From Timema cristinae (Eukaryota; Arthropoda; Insecta; Phasmatodea; Timematidae): 64,000 bases of DNA. How positions within the stretch are numbered: position 1 is the first letter of the stretch; the number at the start of each line of letters is the position of its first letter. The position numbers and the translations under genes are program-made. The stretch lies in assembly GCA_039000515.1 (NCBI GenBank), contig JBCFYV010011135.1, positions 26,096,419-26,160,418 on the forward strand. Reading direction: 5' to 3'. Of the stretch, positions 31,232 to 42,261 are shown piece by piece. Under the pieces are notes generated by a model. That model saw only the letters and a program-made list of their open reading frames with translations. It was not told the origin of the DNA and ran no database searches.

Positions 31232-31850
31232 AATTAGAACATATTTAGCAGCTAGGTTTGGGTGTATAGTATTTTAGACCTGCTGTCCTAGGTTAAGTTA
31301 GTTTGTAAGTCCTGTTATCCCATTAGTAAATATCTAGGAGCTAGGCTGAGCTTATAGTAATAGACGTGCTGTTTTAGGTTAAGTTAGTTTGTAAGTCCTG
31401 CTAAACAATTAGTAAATATCTAGGAGCTAGGGCTGGGTGTGTAGTATTAGACGTACTGTCCTAGGTTAAGTTAGTTTGTAAGTCCTGCTATACAACTAGT
31501 AGATATCTAGGAGCTAGGGCTGAGCTTATAGTAATAGACGTGCTGTTTTAGGTTAAGTTAGTTTGTAAGTCCTGCTAAACAATTAGTAAATATCTAGGAG
31601 TTAGGATGGTATGTAGTATTAGACGTACGGTCGTAGGTTAAGTTGGTTTGTAAGTCCTGTTATCCAATTAATAAATATCTATGATCTAGGGCTGAGTTTA
31701 TATTAATAGACGTGCTGTCCTAGGTTAAGTTGGTTTGTAAGTCCTGTTATCCAATTAATAAATATCTATGATCTAGGGCTGAGCTTATAGTAATAGACGT
31801 GCGGTCCTAGGTTAATTTAGTTTGTAAATTATATTGTCTAGTTAGTATCT
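31232..31850. repeat. 86-bp minisatellite, 7 units, alternating variants
   Basis: GGTTAAGTTAGTTTGTAAGT, CCTGCTA, AATTAGTAAATATCTAGGAG repeat at 84-87 bp. Variants with GGTGTGTAGTATTAGACGTAC and GAGCTTATAGTAATAGACGTG alternate, indicating dimer-level amplification (~172 bp). Confidence 0.94.
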
Positions 31851-32372
31851 AGGTTAGGGGGTGTGGTTATGTACATATTATGTAATATTTTATGTTAGCT
31901 TGTAAGTCGTTTGCCAATCCGACTAGCTTAAGGTTTCCTTACGCGTTTCCAAGACACCACTCCTATTTTCTTGCCAAAGAAAAATTCACGGCTCCTAACA
32001 TTGCAAGTCATATCACATAACTCTTATCTGCCGGACACGATTTCTTAATATCTTCTGTAACTTCCGGTTCTGGTAGGGGCAACAGCTTCCCCCCAACCCT
32101 GGGCCCTATTCCTCTTGTGCGATGTAATGAAATACATAGTCTATAGTCCAATTTTCACAAGAATAGTCTTAACTGACAGCTATAAACTTTACTACAGTAT
32201 AATGTTTATAGGAAGAACCTTATCTGTTTCTTTGTTCACGTATCCTATACGCCAAGTAATGTGTGTGCTGCTGTCACTTTTGATGGATATAATAAATACC
32301 TATAAAATAATATCACTGTAAATATAAGGTTGGATTAAATAGTCGAGTTACCATATATGTAAGTTACTGTTA
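31851..32372. other. No feature seen
   Basis: A 68-codon plus-strand ORF (32115-32321) with no recognisable similarity; no repeat family recognised. Confidence 0.45.
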
Positions 32373-32380
32373 TAGCCGCA

Positions 32381-33188
32381 CAGTGGCGGCTCGTGTATAG
32401 GCACTGTGGAACTGCAGCACCCCCCTATTTCCACTTGATATTATCGATAACATTTAATATAATGAGTCCTTTTTTCTTTAATTATTTATTTATTTTTGTA
32501 GTACAATATATATTCCTTAAGCTTAGTGTTAGTACTTCAGTAGCCATCCCCCAGTTTATGAAAAAGACACAAAAATCTTTTTTATAGAACTGTGCGCTTC
32601 ACAGTGCCAGTGACGTGGTGTTTGACTGTTGTGTGCATGTGCACATAGGAGAGAGGTGGGGAGGAAGGCGGGACTGCCAGGTAAAGAGAGCACTGTTGCT
32701 CTCGCAGTGCCGGCTCTGTCGTGATGGTGGAAGGTTTTTTTACTTAGCGTGTGTTGTGCTTAAAAAACCGTGTACCATATTCTTGAATGTGATAAAGTGT
32801 AGAAGAGTGTGGAATTATATTATTATTCTGCTTCCAGCTATTCTATTTGATTCATTTTTTTCGTTCTTTTATTTAACTGAAAGACTAAATGTGCTTGCAG
32901 TACTTTAAATGGAGAAAAATTTCCTCAATTGTCATCCAGAGATCAAGGAGAAAATTATTGAACTTTTAGCGCAAATTAAAACAAGAAGAATGAATTTCAT
33001 TTTTTAAATGAATAGATCAAGCTTGATCTTTAACAATTTAAGTTAAAGTAAGTAAAAAAGTTTAGTTTTTTTTTGTTACGATTTTATCAAGTTCCTGAAT
33101 AAATTTTCCCTTTACACAATTTTAAAACAAAGGCTAAAAAAATTTATGGGGCAGCACCCCCACTAATTTTAGCTACGAGCCACTACTG
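32381..33188 (+). mobile_element. hAT-type element with exact 8-bp duplication and ORF remnant
   Basis: Ends CAGTGGCGGCTCGT and ACGAGCCACTACTG; TAGCCGCA duplicated exactly at 32373-32380 and 33189-33196. 808 bp. Positions 32590-32760 are G+C-rich, like a 5' UTR or promoter. A 32-codon frame at 32909-33007 starts MEKNFLNCHPEIKEK and stops, which may be the first codons of a transposase left after internal deletion. A 97-codon frame at 32615-32908 has no recognisable similarity. Confidence 0.92.
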
Positions 33189-33329
33189 TAGCCGCATATA
33201 ATTATACGCGCATTGATACAGCTGTTTTAATTGTAAATCTTTGGTAGCATAAAGCCTTACCGAGTTGAAGATGGCTGCTTTATCGGAAAGTTTTGTTATC
33301 TTAAATTAATCACACACATGTAGCTCACG

Positions 33330-33465
33330 ATTTTCGCACATCCATTACAGACTTTGCCTTAAAATATGAGTAAAGAATGACCCTGGATAGCTCAGTGGGT
33401 TAGAACATAGTAGTGCTAAGCCATGGTCCTGGGTTTGATTCCCATTTCCAGGTGTCAGTTTTAAA
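33330..33465 (+). mobile_element. SINE-C
   Basis: CACATCCATTACAGACTTTGCC leader, CCTGGATAGCTCAGTGGG, GGTCCTGGGTTTGATTCCC, CCAGGTGTCAGTTTTAAATTT. The best copy for the 3' end of the family. Confidence 0.82.
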
Positions 33466-33986
33466 TTTAAATAAGATTACTACTAAATGAACACGTTTGT
33501 CGGCGCCCATAAATGGGTGAAAGGTGAGGGCCTATGTTTTATTTCAATGAGTCTAGCTACAATTAAATTTTATATTTGTCCCCCCCCCCCCCTCCATCGA
33601 GAATAGGCTCTTTTAAACTCATAGCTCACAATTTCGTTGCGATGCTCTAAAATTTCCTCCCACAAGTTTAGATTTCAGAATTTTTCTCTCGAAGCAGGGG
33701 GTGCCACAACTCCCCGCAGTCAATCCACCCCATATTTTAAAACAAGCATGGGTGCCCTTAGATCTTATGTGTATTTATAGTACACACGTCATAGTATCTT
33801 CACCTGTCACACGAAGAGTGACGTATGAATAAAAGAGGCTCGTTAGGTTTCTGTTGACAGGTAGGTCAGATTTCATATCCTGGCCGTGTGTACTGAATTG
33901 TGATTTTACAAAACTTTCTCCATATGAATGCGGGGGAATTTTCTCTGTGTAGCAGACACCTAACACACAGAACTGATTTAATTTGA
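33466..33986. other. No feature seen; C12 run
   Basis: C-run at about 33580-33591. A 63-codon minus-strand frame has no recognisable similarity. Confidence 0.5.
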
Positions 33987-34230
33987 ACCGCGTCTTACTT
34001 ACTACCTGTTCGATTTTTATACACTTATGTAATAATTACGCTAATGGTTTGATGAACTAGGAAGGTTATATTTAAATGAAGTGTACCCCATTTTTGTGGA
34101 AGGAGAGTGGAAAACCATTTTGGAAAAAACCTCCTTCACTACACCCGACCGAGATTCGATCCACAATCATCGGCGGTCTAGTCTACTGCGAGAGTAGCGC
34201 GTTAGATCACGCAGCCACAGAGGTGAGTCT
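33987..34230 (-). mobile_element. SINE-A abutting the 51-bp array
   Basis: CGCGTCTTACTTACTACC tail, CACTCTCCTTCCACAAAAATG body, TAGTCTACTGCGAGAGTAGCG and CACAGAGGTGAG head. The array begins within 3 bp of the head end. Confidence 0.87.
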
Positions 34231-34232
34231 TA

Positions 34233-34798
34233 ATATGAACATTGGACTGTAGTAACTTTTATAGCTGTCAGATAAGGTTCTTCCTATGAACATTGGACTG
34301 TAGTAACTTTTCTAGCTGTCAGATAAGGTTTTTCCAATGAACATTGGACTGTAGTAACTTTTCTAGCTGTCAGATAAGGTTCTTCCTATGAACATTGAAC
34401 TGTAGTAACTTTTCTAGCTGTCAGATAAGGTTCTTCCTATGAACATTGGACTGTAGTAACTTTTCTAGCTGTCAGATAAGGTTGTTCCTATGAACATTGA
34501 ACTGTAGTAACTTTTCTAGCGGTCAGATAAGGTTCTTCCTATGAACATTGGAGTGTAGTAACTTTTCTAGCTGTCAGATAAGGTTGTTCCTATGAACATT
34601 GAACTGTAGTAATTTTTCTAGCTGTCAGATAAGGTTCTTCCTATGAACATTGGACTGTAGTAACTTTCCTAGCTGTCAGATAAGGTTCTTCCTATGAACA
34701 TTGGAGTGTAGTAACTTTTCTAGCTGTCAGATAAGGTTGTTCCTATGAACATTGAACTGTAGTAATTTTTCTAGCGGTGTGATGAGGTTTTTCCTACA
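34233..34798. repeat. 51-bp minisatellite, 11 regular units
   Basis: CTAGCTGTCAGATAAGGTTC, TTCCTATGAACATTGGACTG, TAGTAACTTTT at exactly 51-bp spacing. Variants (GGTTGTTCC, ATTGAACTG, ATTGGAGTG, GTAATTTTT) recur in the same combination, pointing to multi-unit duplication. Confidence 0.97.
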
Positions 34799-35267
34799 AT
34801 AATTGGTGTGTGCTTACAATCTCGCTTAACACCAACACACATGATTGTCGTCATGTGTGGAGTTTTCCCTAACGACTGTTTTGTTGAGCACACACATCTA
34901 GTCGATATGGAGTGTGGTTAGGGTTGAAGAAAGGGGTGGTTGAGGAGAGAGATAGAGATATGACAGCAACTTCATTTTAGGGTGCATGCTGTTGCAGAAA
35001 TGAAGTGAGGTTTTTTGGGGGGTTGCTGACGGGGGAACTGTATGATGATGGCTTTTAGATAGAAATGTCGGAGATGAGAGATGTTTGTGCAGAAATGAAG
35101 AGTTGGGGAGGGTTCTGCTCACGTCGTCGGCATGAACCAAGTTGGGAGGAGGGTTTGAGGTTAAAAACTAGAAAGGATGGGTATTTTCGTGTACCTGTAT
35201 AGAGCAGTGGAAACCAACCAGAAGGTTGTGGCGTGTATTTATTGGGGTCGCAAGTCATATCTGATCG
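34799..35267. other. No feature seen
   Basis: G-rich plus strand (e.g. GGTTTTTTGGGGGG). The 80- and 67-codon minus-strand frames have no recognisable similarity. Confidence 0.45.
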
Positions 35268-35545
35268 GCCGCTTCTATAAGCGAGAAATTGCTGCGCTGA
35301 CGTTAAGCTCTTGACGCAATATTTGATTCTACGATGGGTTATTTCAAAATATGGTTCACACCAAAATGAAGTCGAAAGATTTCAACAGAGTTCTTTTTCC
35401 TTAACAATCCTATAGTTACAGTTTTATTAGTAAAAATAGTTTATTAAAATGTGACATTAACCTATTTTAAATTACATTTTAATTCTAACCATATTTGTGG
35501 AGCCATGAAACTAGTCTTGATGAAAGAGGGCTCTAGATTTAGCCT
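35268..35545 (+). repeat. Repeat J, left flank of the large array
   Basis: GGGTTATTTCAAAATATGGTTC, CGAAAGATTTCAACAG, CTCTAGATTTAGCCTTCC. Matches 50.89-51.03 kb (plus) and 54.20-54.56 kb (minus). J continues directly into the first unit of the 78-bp array. Confidence 0.88.
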
Positions 35546-38500
35546 TCCTTTAACAAATACAGTCATTGTTTGATATTTGAGAACTAGCAGCGAGCTTTCC
35601 TCTTTACCTTGAGATAAGAAGTTTCCTCTAACAAATACAGTTATTGTTTGATATTTGAGAACTAGAAACGAGCTTTCCTCTTTACCTTGAGATAAGAAGT
35701 TTCCTCTAACAAATACAGTTATTGTTTGTTATTTGAGAACTAGCAGTGAGCTTTCCTCTTTACCTTGAGATAGGAAGTTTCCTCTAACAAATACAGTCAT
35801 TGTTTGATATCTGAGAACTAGCAGCGAGCTTTCCTCTTTACCTTGAGATAAGAAGTTTCCTCTAACAAATACAGTTATTGTTTGATATTTGAGAACTAGA
35901 AACGAGCTTTCCTCTTTACCTTGAGATAAGAAGTTTCCTCTAACAAATACAGTTATTGTTTGTTATTTGAGAACTAGCAGTGAGCTTTCCTCTTTACCTT
36001 GAGATAGGAAGTTTCCTCTAACAAATACAGTCATTGTTTGATATTTGAGAACTAGAAACGAGCTTTCCTCTTTACCTTGAGATAAGAAGTTTCGTCTAAC
36101 AAATACAGTTATTGTTTGATATTTGAGAACTAGAAACGAGCTTTCCTCTTTACCTTGAGATAAGAAGTTTCCTTTAACAAATACAGTCATTGTTTGATAT
36201 TTGAGAACTAGCAGCGAGCTTTCCTCTTTACCTTGAGATAAGAAGTTTCCTCTAACAAATACAGTTATTGTTTGATATTTGAGAACTAGAAACGAGCTTT
36301 CCTCTTTACCTTGAGATAAGAAGTTTCCTTTAACAAATACAGTCATTGTTTGATATTTGAGAACTAGCAGCGAGCTTTCCTCTTTACCTTAAGATAAGAA
36401 GTTTCCTCTAACAAATACAGTTATTGTTTGATATTTGAGAACTAGAAACGAGCTTTCCTCTTTACCTTGAGATAAGAAGTTTCCTTTAACAAATACAGTC
36501 ATTGTTTGATATTTGAGAACTAGCAGTGAGCTTTCCTCTTTACCTCGAGATAAGAAGTTTCCTCTAAGAAATACAGTCATTGTTTGATATTTGAGAACTA
36601 GCAGCGAGCTTTCCTCTTTACCTTGAGATAAGAAGTTTCCTCTAACAAATACAGTTATTGTTTGATATTTGAGAACTAGAAACGAGCTTTCCTCTTTACC
36701 TTGAGATAAGAAGTTTCCTTTAACAAATACAGTCATTGTTTGATATTTGAGAACTAGCAGCGAGCTTTCCTCTTTACCTTGAGATAAGAAGATTCCTCTA
36801 ACAAATACAGTTATTGTTTGATATTTGAGAACCAGAAACGAGCTTTCCTCTTTACCTTGAGATAAGAAGTTCCCTCTAACAAATACAGTTATTGTTTGTT
36901 ATTTGAGAACTAGCAGTGAGCTTTCCTCTTTACCTTGATATAGGACGTTTCCTCTAACAAATACAGTCATTGTTTGATATTTGAGAACTAGCAGCAAGCT
37001 TTCCTCTTTACCTTGAGATAAGAAGTTTCCTCTAACAAACACAGTCATTGTTTGGTATTTGAGAACTAGCAGCGAGCTTTCCTCTTTACCTTGAGATAAG
37101 AAGTTTCCTCTAACAAATACAGTCATTGTTTGATATTTGAGAACTAGCATCGAGCTTTCCTCTTTACCTTGAGATAAGAAGTTTCCTTTAACAAATACAG
37201 TCATTGTTTGATATTTGAGAACTAGCAGTGAGCTTTTCTCTTTACCTCGAGATAAGAAGTTTCCTCTAAGAAATACAGTCATTGTTTGATATTTGAGAAC
37301 TAGCAGCGAGCTTTCCTCTTTACCTTGAGATAAGAAGTTTCCTCTAACAAATACAGTTATTGTTTGATATTTGAGAACTAGAAACGAGCTTTCCTCTTTA
37401 CCTTGAGATAAGAAGTTTCCTTTAACAAATACAGTCATTGTTTGATATTTGAGAACTAGCAGCGAGCTTTCCTCTTTACCTTGAGATAAGAAGTTTCCTC
37501 TAACAAATACAGTTATTGTTTGATATTTGAGAACTAGAAACGAGCTTTCCTCTTTACCTTGAGATAAGAAGTTTCCTCTAACAAATACAGTTATTGTTTG
37601 TTATTTGAGAACTAGCAGTGAGCTTTCCTCTTTACGTTGAGATAGGAAGTTTCCTCTAACAAATACAGTCATTGTGTGATATTTGAGAACTAGAAACGAG
37701 CTTTCCTCTTTACCTTGAGATAAGAAGTTTCGTCTAACAAATACAGTTATTGTTTGTTATTTGAGAACTAGCAGTGAGCTTTCCTCTTTACCTTGATATA
37801 GGACGTTTCCTCTAACAAATACAGTCATTGTTTGATATTTGAGAACTAGCAGCAAGCTTTCCTCTTTACCTTGAGATAAGAAGTTTCCTCTAACAAACAC
37901 AGTCATTGTTTGGTATTTGAGAACTAGCAGCGAGCTTTCCTCTTTACCTTGAGATAAGAAGTTTCCTCTAACAAATACAGTCATTGTTTGATATTTGAGA
38001 ACTAGCAGTGAGCTTTCCTCTTTACCTTGAGATAAGAAGTTTCCTCTAACAAATACAGTTATTGTTTGATATTTGAGAACCAGAAACGAGCTTTCCTCTT
38101 TACCTTGAGATAAGAAGTTCCCTCTAACAAATACAGTTATTGTTTGATATTTGAGAACTAGCAGTGAGCTTTCCTCTTTACCTTGAGATAAGAAGTTTCC
38201 TTTAACAAATACAGTCATTGTTTGATATTTGAGAACTAGCAGTGAGCTTTCCTCTTTACCTCGAGATAAGAAGTTTCCTCTAAGAAATACAGTCATTGTT
38301 TGATATTTGAGAACTAGCAGCGAGCTTTCCTCTTTACCTTGAGATAAGAAGTTTCCTCTAACAAATACAGTTATTGTTTGATATTTGAGAACTAGAAACG
38401 AGCTTTCCTCTTTACCTTGAGATAAGAAGTTTCCTTTAACAAATACAGTCATTGTTTGATATTTGAGAACTAGCAGCGAGCTTTCCTCTTTACCTTGAGA

Positions 38501-38817
38501 TAAGAAGTTTCCTCTAACAAATACAGTCATTGTTTGATATTTGAGAACTAGAAACGAGCTTTCCTCTTTACCTTGAGATAATAAGTTTCCTCTAACAAAT
38601 ACAGTCATTGTTTGATATTTGAGAACTAGCAGCGAGCTTTCCTCTTTACCTTGAGATAAGAAGTTTCCTCTAACAAATACAGTCATTGTTTGATATTTGA
38701 GAACTAGAAACGAGCTTTCCTCTTTACCTTGAGATAAGAAGTTTCCTCTAACAAATACAGTCATTGTTTGATATCTGAGAACTAGCAGCGATCTTTCCTC
38801 TTTTCCTTGAGATAGAA
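35546..38817. repeat. 78-bp minisatellite, about 42 units
   Basis: TTGATATTTGAGAACTAG, CAGCGAGC or AAACGAGC, TTTCCTCTTTACCTTGAG, ATAAGAAGTTTCCTCTAAC, AAATACAGTCATTG at strict 78-bp spacing. Several variants mark units. Rare ones (GATATAGGACG; ACAAACACAG with TTTGGTATTTG) occur twice, 858 bp apart (11 units), showing block duplication. The largest array in the window, 3.3 kb. Confidence 0.98.
37757..38764 (-). other. 335-codon open frame inside the 78-bp array, probably not a gene
   Basis: 78 bp is 26 codons, so a unit without stops opens one long frame. The unit reads MTVFVRGNFLSQGKEE then SSLLVLKYQT. Further frames of 127, 115 and 179 codons lie in the same array. Recurrent unit variants mostly change residues (M/I, R/K, L/F, Q/R), the smaller array at 20.7 kb is full of stops, and no start context, introns or flanking exons are visible. 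I regard it as a by-product of unit length. The charged and hydrophobic composition gives no domain hint. Confidence 0.7.
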
Positions 38818-39475
38818 GGTTTCATAGTTTTCTTTCCACCTCTTTGTTATAGACACGACAAAGGGTGGTTGTAGATGAAGGGTGAAACGAGCGGATAAGC
38901 TTAGACAGAATAGAGAATGAATTCTATAAAACGTTACATACCATTGTATTTTAAGCCGTGTGGCCTGACAACGATTCATACTTTCTCACTGACAAAAGTG
39001 GTTGCCTTAAATTTAATTCTTTATAATTATTTTTTAAAATCGATTATAATATTTATAGGAAGGTAAAGTATTCCAAATAGTAATATAAGTTGTAAGAATG
39101 TTCAAAAGTTTCAAGTTAATGTTTAGGTTGTTTTTGATTATTCAACTCGACAATTGCTTGCTGACTTACACCCAATAATATTGCTGATGTAAGTCCAGTT
39201 CTAATGGAGAAAAACTTTAATTTCGCTCTATCTCAGTTAACTGTTGCCAAATCTCCTCGCTCTCGGTTATGTATGAAAGTGGTACTGGCAACATCGACTA
39301 ACAATCTTTATGAAACTTGTTTTATATTTAAAAGGAAGATTGATCACATTTGAACGAGATAATTGACAAGCTGTTTACAAACCGGAACTATGTAGTTACC
39401 TCAATGATATATATAAAATTGCACCTCTTGTTTCTCAGTGTGTGGGAAGATTATCAATTACTAATGTACTGTTTA
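38818..39475. other. Right flank of the array, then no feature seen
   Basis: 38865-38925 (CAAAGGGTGGTTGTAGATGA, GCTTAGACAGAATAGA) matches the right flank of the 20.7-kb array. The rest is A/T-rich without matches. Confidence 0.7.
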
Positions 39476-39683
39476 CCTTGGGGACACCCTTTCCATGTCC
39501 CGACGAGTCGTGAGCGTGGTGGTGTAAAATCAGGGAAACATTTACAGCCTAACTTCAACCAAAACCTGGTGACCATTGGGGTAATCACCCTTTCGGGGAA
39601 AATACCCAAGGTACCAGCCGGGAATTGAATTCTGAACCCTTAAGCTCGTAGACAGGTGCACTGACCACTACACCATGGGTCCT
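39476..39683 (-). mobile_element. Single-copy tRNA-derived SINE-D
   Basis: Minus strand: GACCCATGGTGTAGTGGTCA, GTGCACCTGTCTACGAGC, GGTTCAGAATTCAATTCCCGG, then a body GGGTGATTACCCCAATGG and GGGACATGGAAAGGGTGTCC. The A-box TGGTGTAGTGG is tRNA-like. One copy here, so ends are approximate. Confidence 0.7.
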
Positions 39684-39719
39684 ATTATTCTAATCATGAT
39701 ATCCAGAGTAGTTTTCTGT

Positions 39720-40004
39720 ATTATTATTATTATTATTATTATGCACCGCGTCTTACTACCTGTTCGGGTTATACGCACTTACGCTAATGTGTAATGGTAG
39801 GGTGATTGTGAGATGAAATGAAGGACCTACAGTTTAACGTGGAATCCGAACCATGGTGGAAGGCCTGGCATTCCCCACATTTACAAGATGTCTTGTCAAG
39901 GTGAAGGAAGGGTTTGGTAATCAGATAAATCTGTGCGGGACCAGGATTGAACCCCGGACCCCCATCACAGATGTCTGCACCTTACCCTAGACCACCAGGT
40001 TACC
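39720..40004 (-). mobile_element. SINE-B with (AAT)n tail
   Basis: (ATT)n at 39720-39742 on plus is the tail. The body lacks about 15 bp (ACAAGATGTCTTGTC replaces the longer inter-box segment), a deletion shared with the 42.6-kb copy. The head is intact. Confidence 0.92.
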
Positions 40005-40047
40005 GATATGACTACAGGTACTCGTATATTTTAGTGTTCTTTTTTTT

Positions 40048-40278
40048 TAGTAACGTGTCTTCCTACCTGTTTGTCTTGTAACACTAATGGCCTTAGTGAT
40101 TAGGGAGGTTATATTTAGAGGAAGTGTACCCACTTTTGCATGTTGGGAGAGTGATAAAACCATTTAGGGAAACTACCCTCAGTGAACCCAACTAAGATTC
40201 GAACCTCGATCTCACCATCAAAGGCAGTCAAAGTCTGCATCTAGAAGTAACGCCTTAGATCATAAGTTCACCTAAACT
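40048..40278 (-). mobile_element. SINE-A, with shortened tail
   Basis: TAACGTGTCTTCCTACCTG, AGAGGAAGTGTACCC, GAACCTCGATCTCACC and TTAGATCATAAGTTCACC. The GGGTTATACGC part is deleted. Confidence 0.8.
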
Positions 40279-40870
40279 GGTTTTAGTCATATTCGTTGAT
40301 TTAATCGTATGTTTTATTTACTTTTTAACAAGTGAGATAAAATAATGGTCAATTAAATTTATTTATCTGTCCATTGGACAGATGATTTAGTAGAGTTCAT
40401 TGTAGTTATACTCAAATGAAAATTACCATACTCACACGTGTTTGTTAGAAGTTGAAATAAACAGGTTTGGATTAAGGAGATGACTTTAAGTAGACAACGT
40501 TTTCAAATGAATTACCTCATGTTAAAAACAAATTGCCAATTTTGGATGCGCTTGAATACAGACTTTAAACTTAATTAATCTGACTTTAGATGATCTGTGT
40601 GAACGTTAGGCAGAAAACCTACAAATTAAAAAGACACTCAAATTTTGATTTTTTTTTTTTTGTAAGATATCAGCAATTAAATTGTAATAATTTATGTAGT
40701 TCGTACGTCTAGGAAAAGGGTTTTATTTATTTAACTTATTAATGTATGTTTGGAAGGAAGAACGAGTAAGACTAAATATTTTCGCAAAATTTTTTAAAAT
40801 ATTTGATAAAAATGACAATTTAAAATAAAATACTGCTTTAGTAAATACATTTATCGAACATTTTTTGCCC
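40279..40870. other. A/T-rich stretch, no feature seen
   Basis: T12 at 40651; no ORF or repeat match. Confidence 0.55.
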
Positions 40871-40873
40871 ATA

Positions 40874-40906
<33 letters not shown>

Positions 40907-41072
40907 GCACCGCGTCTTACTACCCGTTTCGGGTTATACGCACTTACACTAATGTGTAATGGTAGGGTGATTGCGAGATGAAATGGAGGACCTACATTTA
41001 ACGTGGGATCCGACCACGGTGGAGGCCTGGTATTCCACACATTCACAAGTTGTGATTAATACATGCCTCTTC
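40871..41072 (-). mobile_element. SINE-B, 3' part
   Basis: (ATT)n at 40875-40903, then CACCGCGTCTTACTACCC and ACGTGGGATCC...GTGATTAATACATG, where a SINE-A copy begins. The head is not found beyond the SINE-A. Confidence 0.88.
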
Positions 41073-41275
41073 AAGCACACCGTCATACTACCCGTTTGGT
41101 TTTCATACACTTGTGCTAGTTACACCAATGTCTTATGGATTAGTATGTTTTAATTTAGAGGTTAAAGGAAGTGCATCCATATTTGCGGGAATGGGAGAGT
41201 GGAAAACCATTTCGTAAAATTTATCCTAAATGAACCCGACAAGGATTGAACCCCGTCCTCGTGAGTCTAGTCCTG
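41073..41275 (-). mobile_element. SINE-A adjoining truncated SINE-B
   Basis: AGCACACCGTCATACTACCC, GGAAGTGCATCCATATTTGC, CGACAAGGATTGAACCCCG. It starts exactly where SINE-B breaks off, so it may be nested with loss of the far side. Confidence 0.78.
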
Positions 41276-41324
41276 GGGTGGGCCACCCTGTCGCCAATCG
41301 CCACATTTGATGTATTTAGGTGAC

Positions 41325-41530
41325 TGTGTCTAGGTAAGGTTCAGACTCTAGGGCGGGTCAATCTCGTCGGCAAGATTTATCTGATTGCAACCCTTCTTCC
41401 TCTGACAAATCTTGTGATGTGGAGCCAGCACCACCGTGTTCGGATCACGTTAAACTGTAGGTCTTATTTCATCACAATCACCTCATTACATTAGCTAAGT
41501 GGTAAACGAACGGTAGTAGACCGTGTAATA
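41325..41530 (+). mobile_element. SINE-B riddled with small deletions
   Basis: AGATTTATCTGATTGCAACCC, GTTCGGATCACGTTAAACTG and GGTAAACGAACGGTAGTAG follow the SINE-B order, with single and multiple bases missing every 10-20 bp (about 206 bp instead of 290). The pattern could be decay or poor base calling in the assembly. Confidence 0.7.
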
Positions 41531-42261
41531 TATATAATAAATATAATTGAGTTGTTAAAGTGTGGCGAATTTTAGTTCGCTTACAGTAAAATTTTTTTCT
41601 GATGCTGTATTGGTTTGTGATTGGAATTTCTTGCATTTTGGAACATTTTGTTCTCTTAAAGAGTCATTGACGCAACACTGCAATCCAATACTCGCTTACA
41701 AGCACGAATTTACAAATTGTAAAAGCTGGAGGGGGGTTACAGATATAAGATGAAAATAAAAATAACTTTTTTTTATTAATGTTAATAAGGTATTATTTAC
41801 ATGGAAATGATAAGTTCAAGCCCAGCTTCACCCCACAAATAATTATCCTCTACTTCCACTTCAGAAATTAATATACAACCTCATTGGTCGCCACCACAGC
41901 CCCCACCCTTCACTTCCATTAGTATAAAATAAAATAAAATACATAAAGGGGGGGGCGCGTGCCCCCTATGTCCCCTTAAATTCTTACTTTCTCCCCTCCA
42001 CTCCGTTTCGCAACACTTTGTTTCAACTTTGCCTTCAGACAAAATGATTGTAAAATCTCGCAGTAAATTGTCTTACATTTCCAATAAAAACAATTTTAAT
42101 CATTTGCGTCTTATAAACCTACAGTTGTAACTGGGTATTAAAATGTAAATGACTTGACTGAACCTGTTTAACAGTGTGTGTTGTTTTGAATACCTGATTG
42201 ATCAACCTAATTTCTCAATTCTTACACGGTGGGGCGAGTTTCACTTCTCATTCACCATACC
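41531..42261. other. No feature seen; G8 run
   Basis: G-run at 41948-41955. A 63-codon frame at 41562 has no recognisable similarity. Confidence 0.5.

Noticed and set aside
32615..32908. 97-codon frame inside the hAT element
   Set aside because: It lies between the left end and the more plausible transposase start, and its sequence resembles a non-coding leader; no transposase motif.
35546..38817. CRISPR array
   Set aside because: The units are contiguous 78-bp repeats without unique spacers, in eukaryotic-type sequence. The same holds for all other arrays here.
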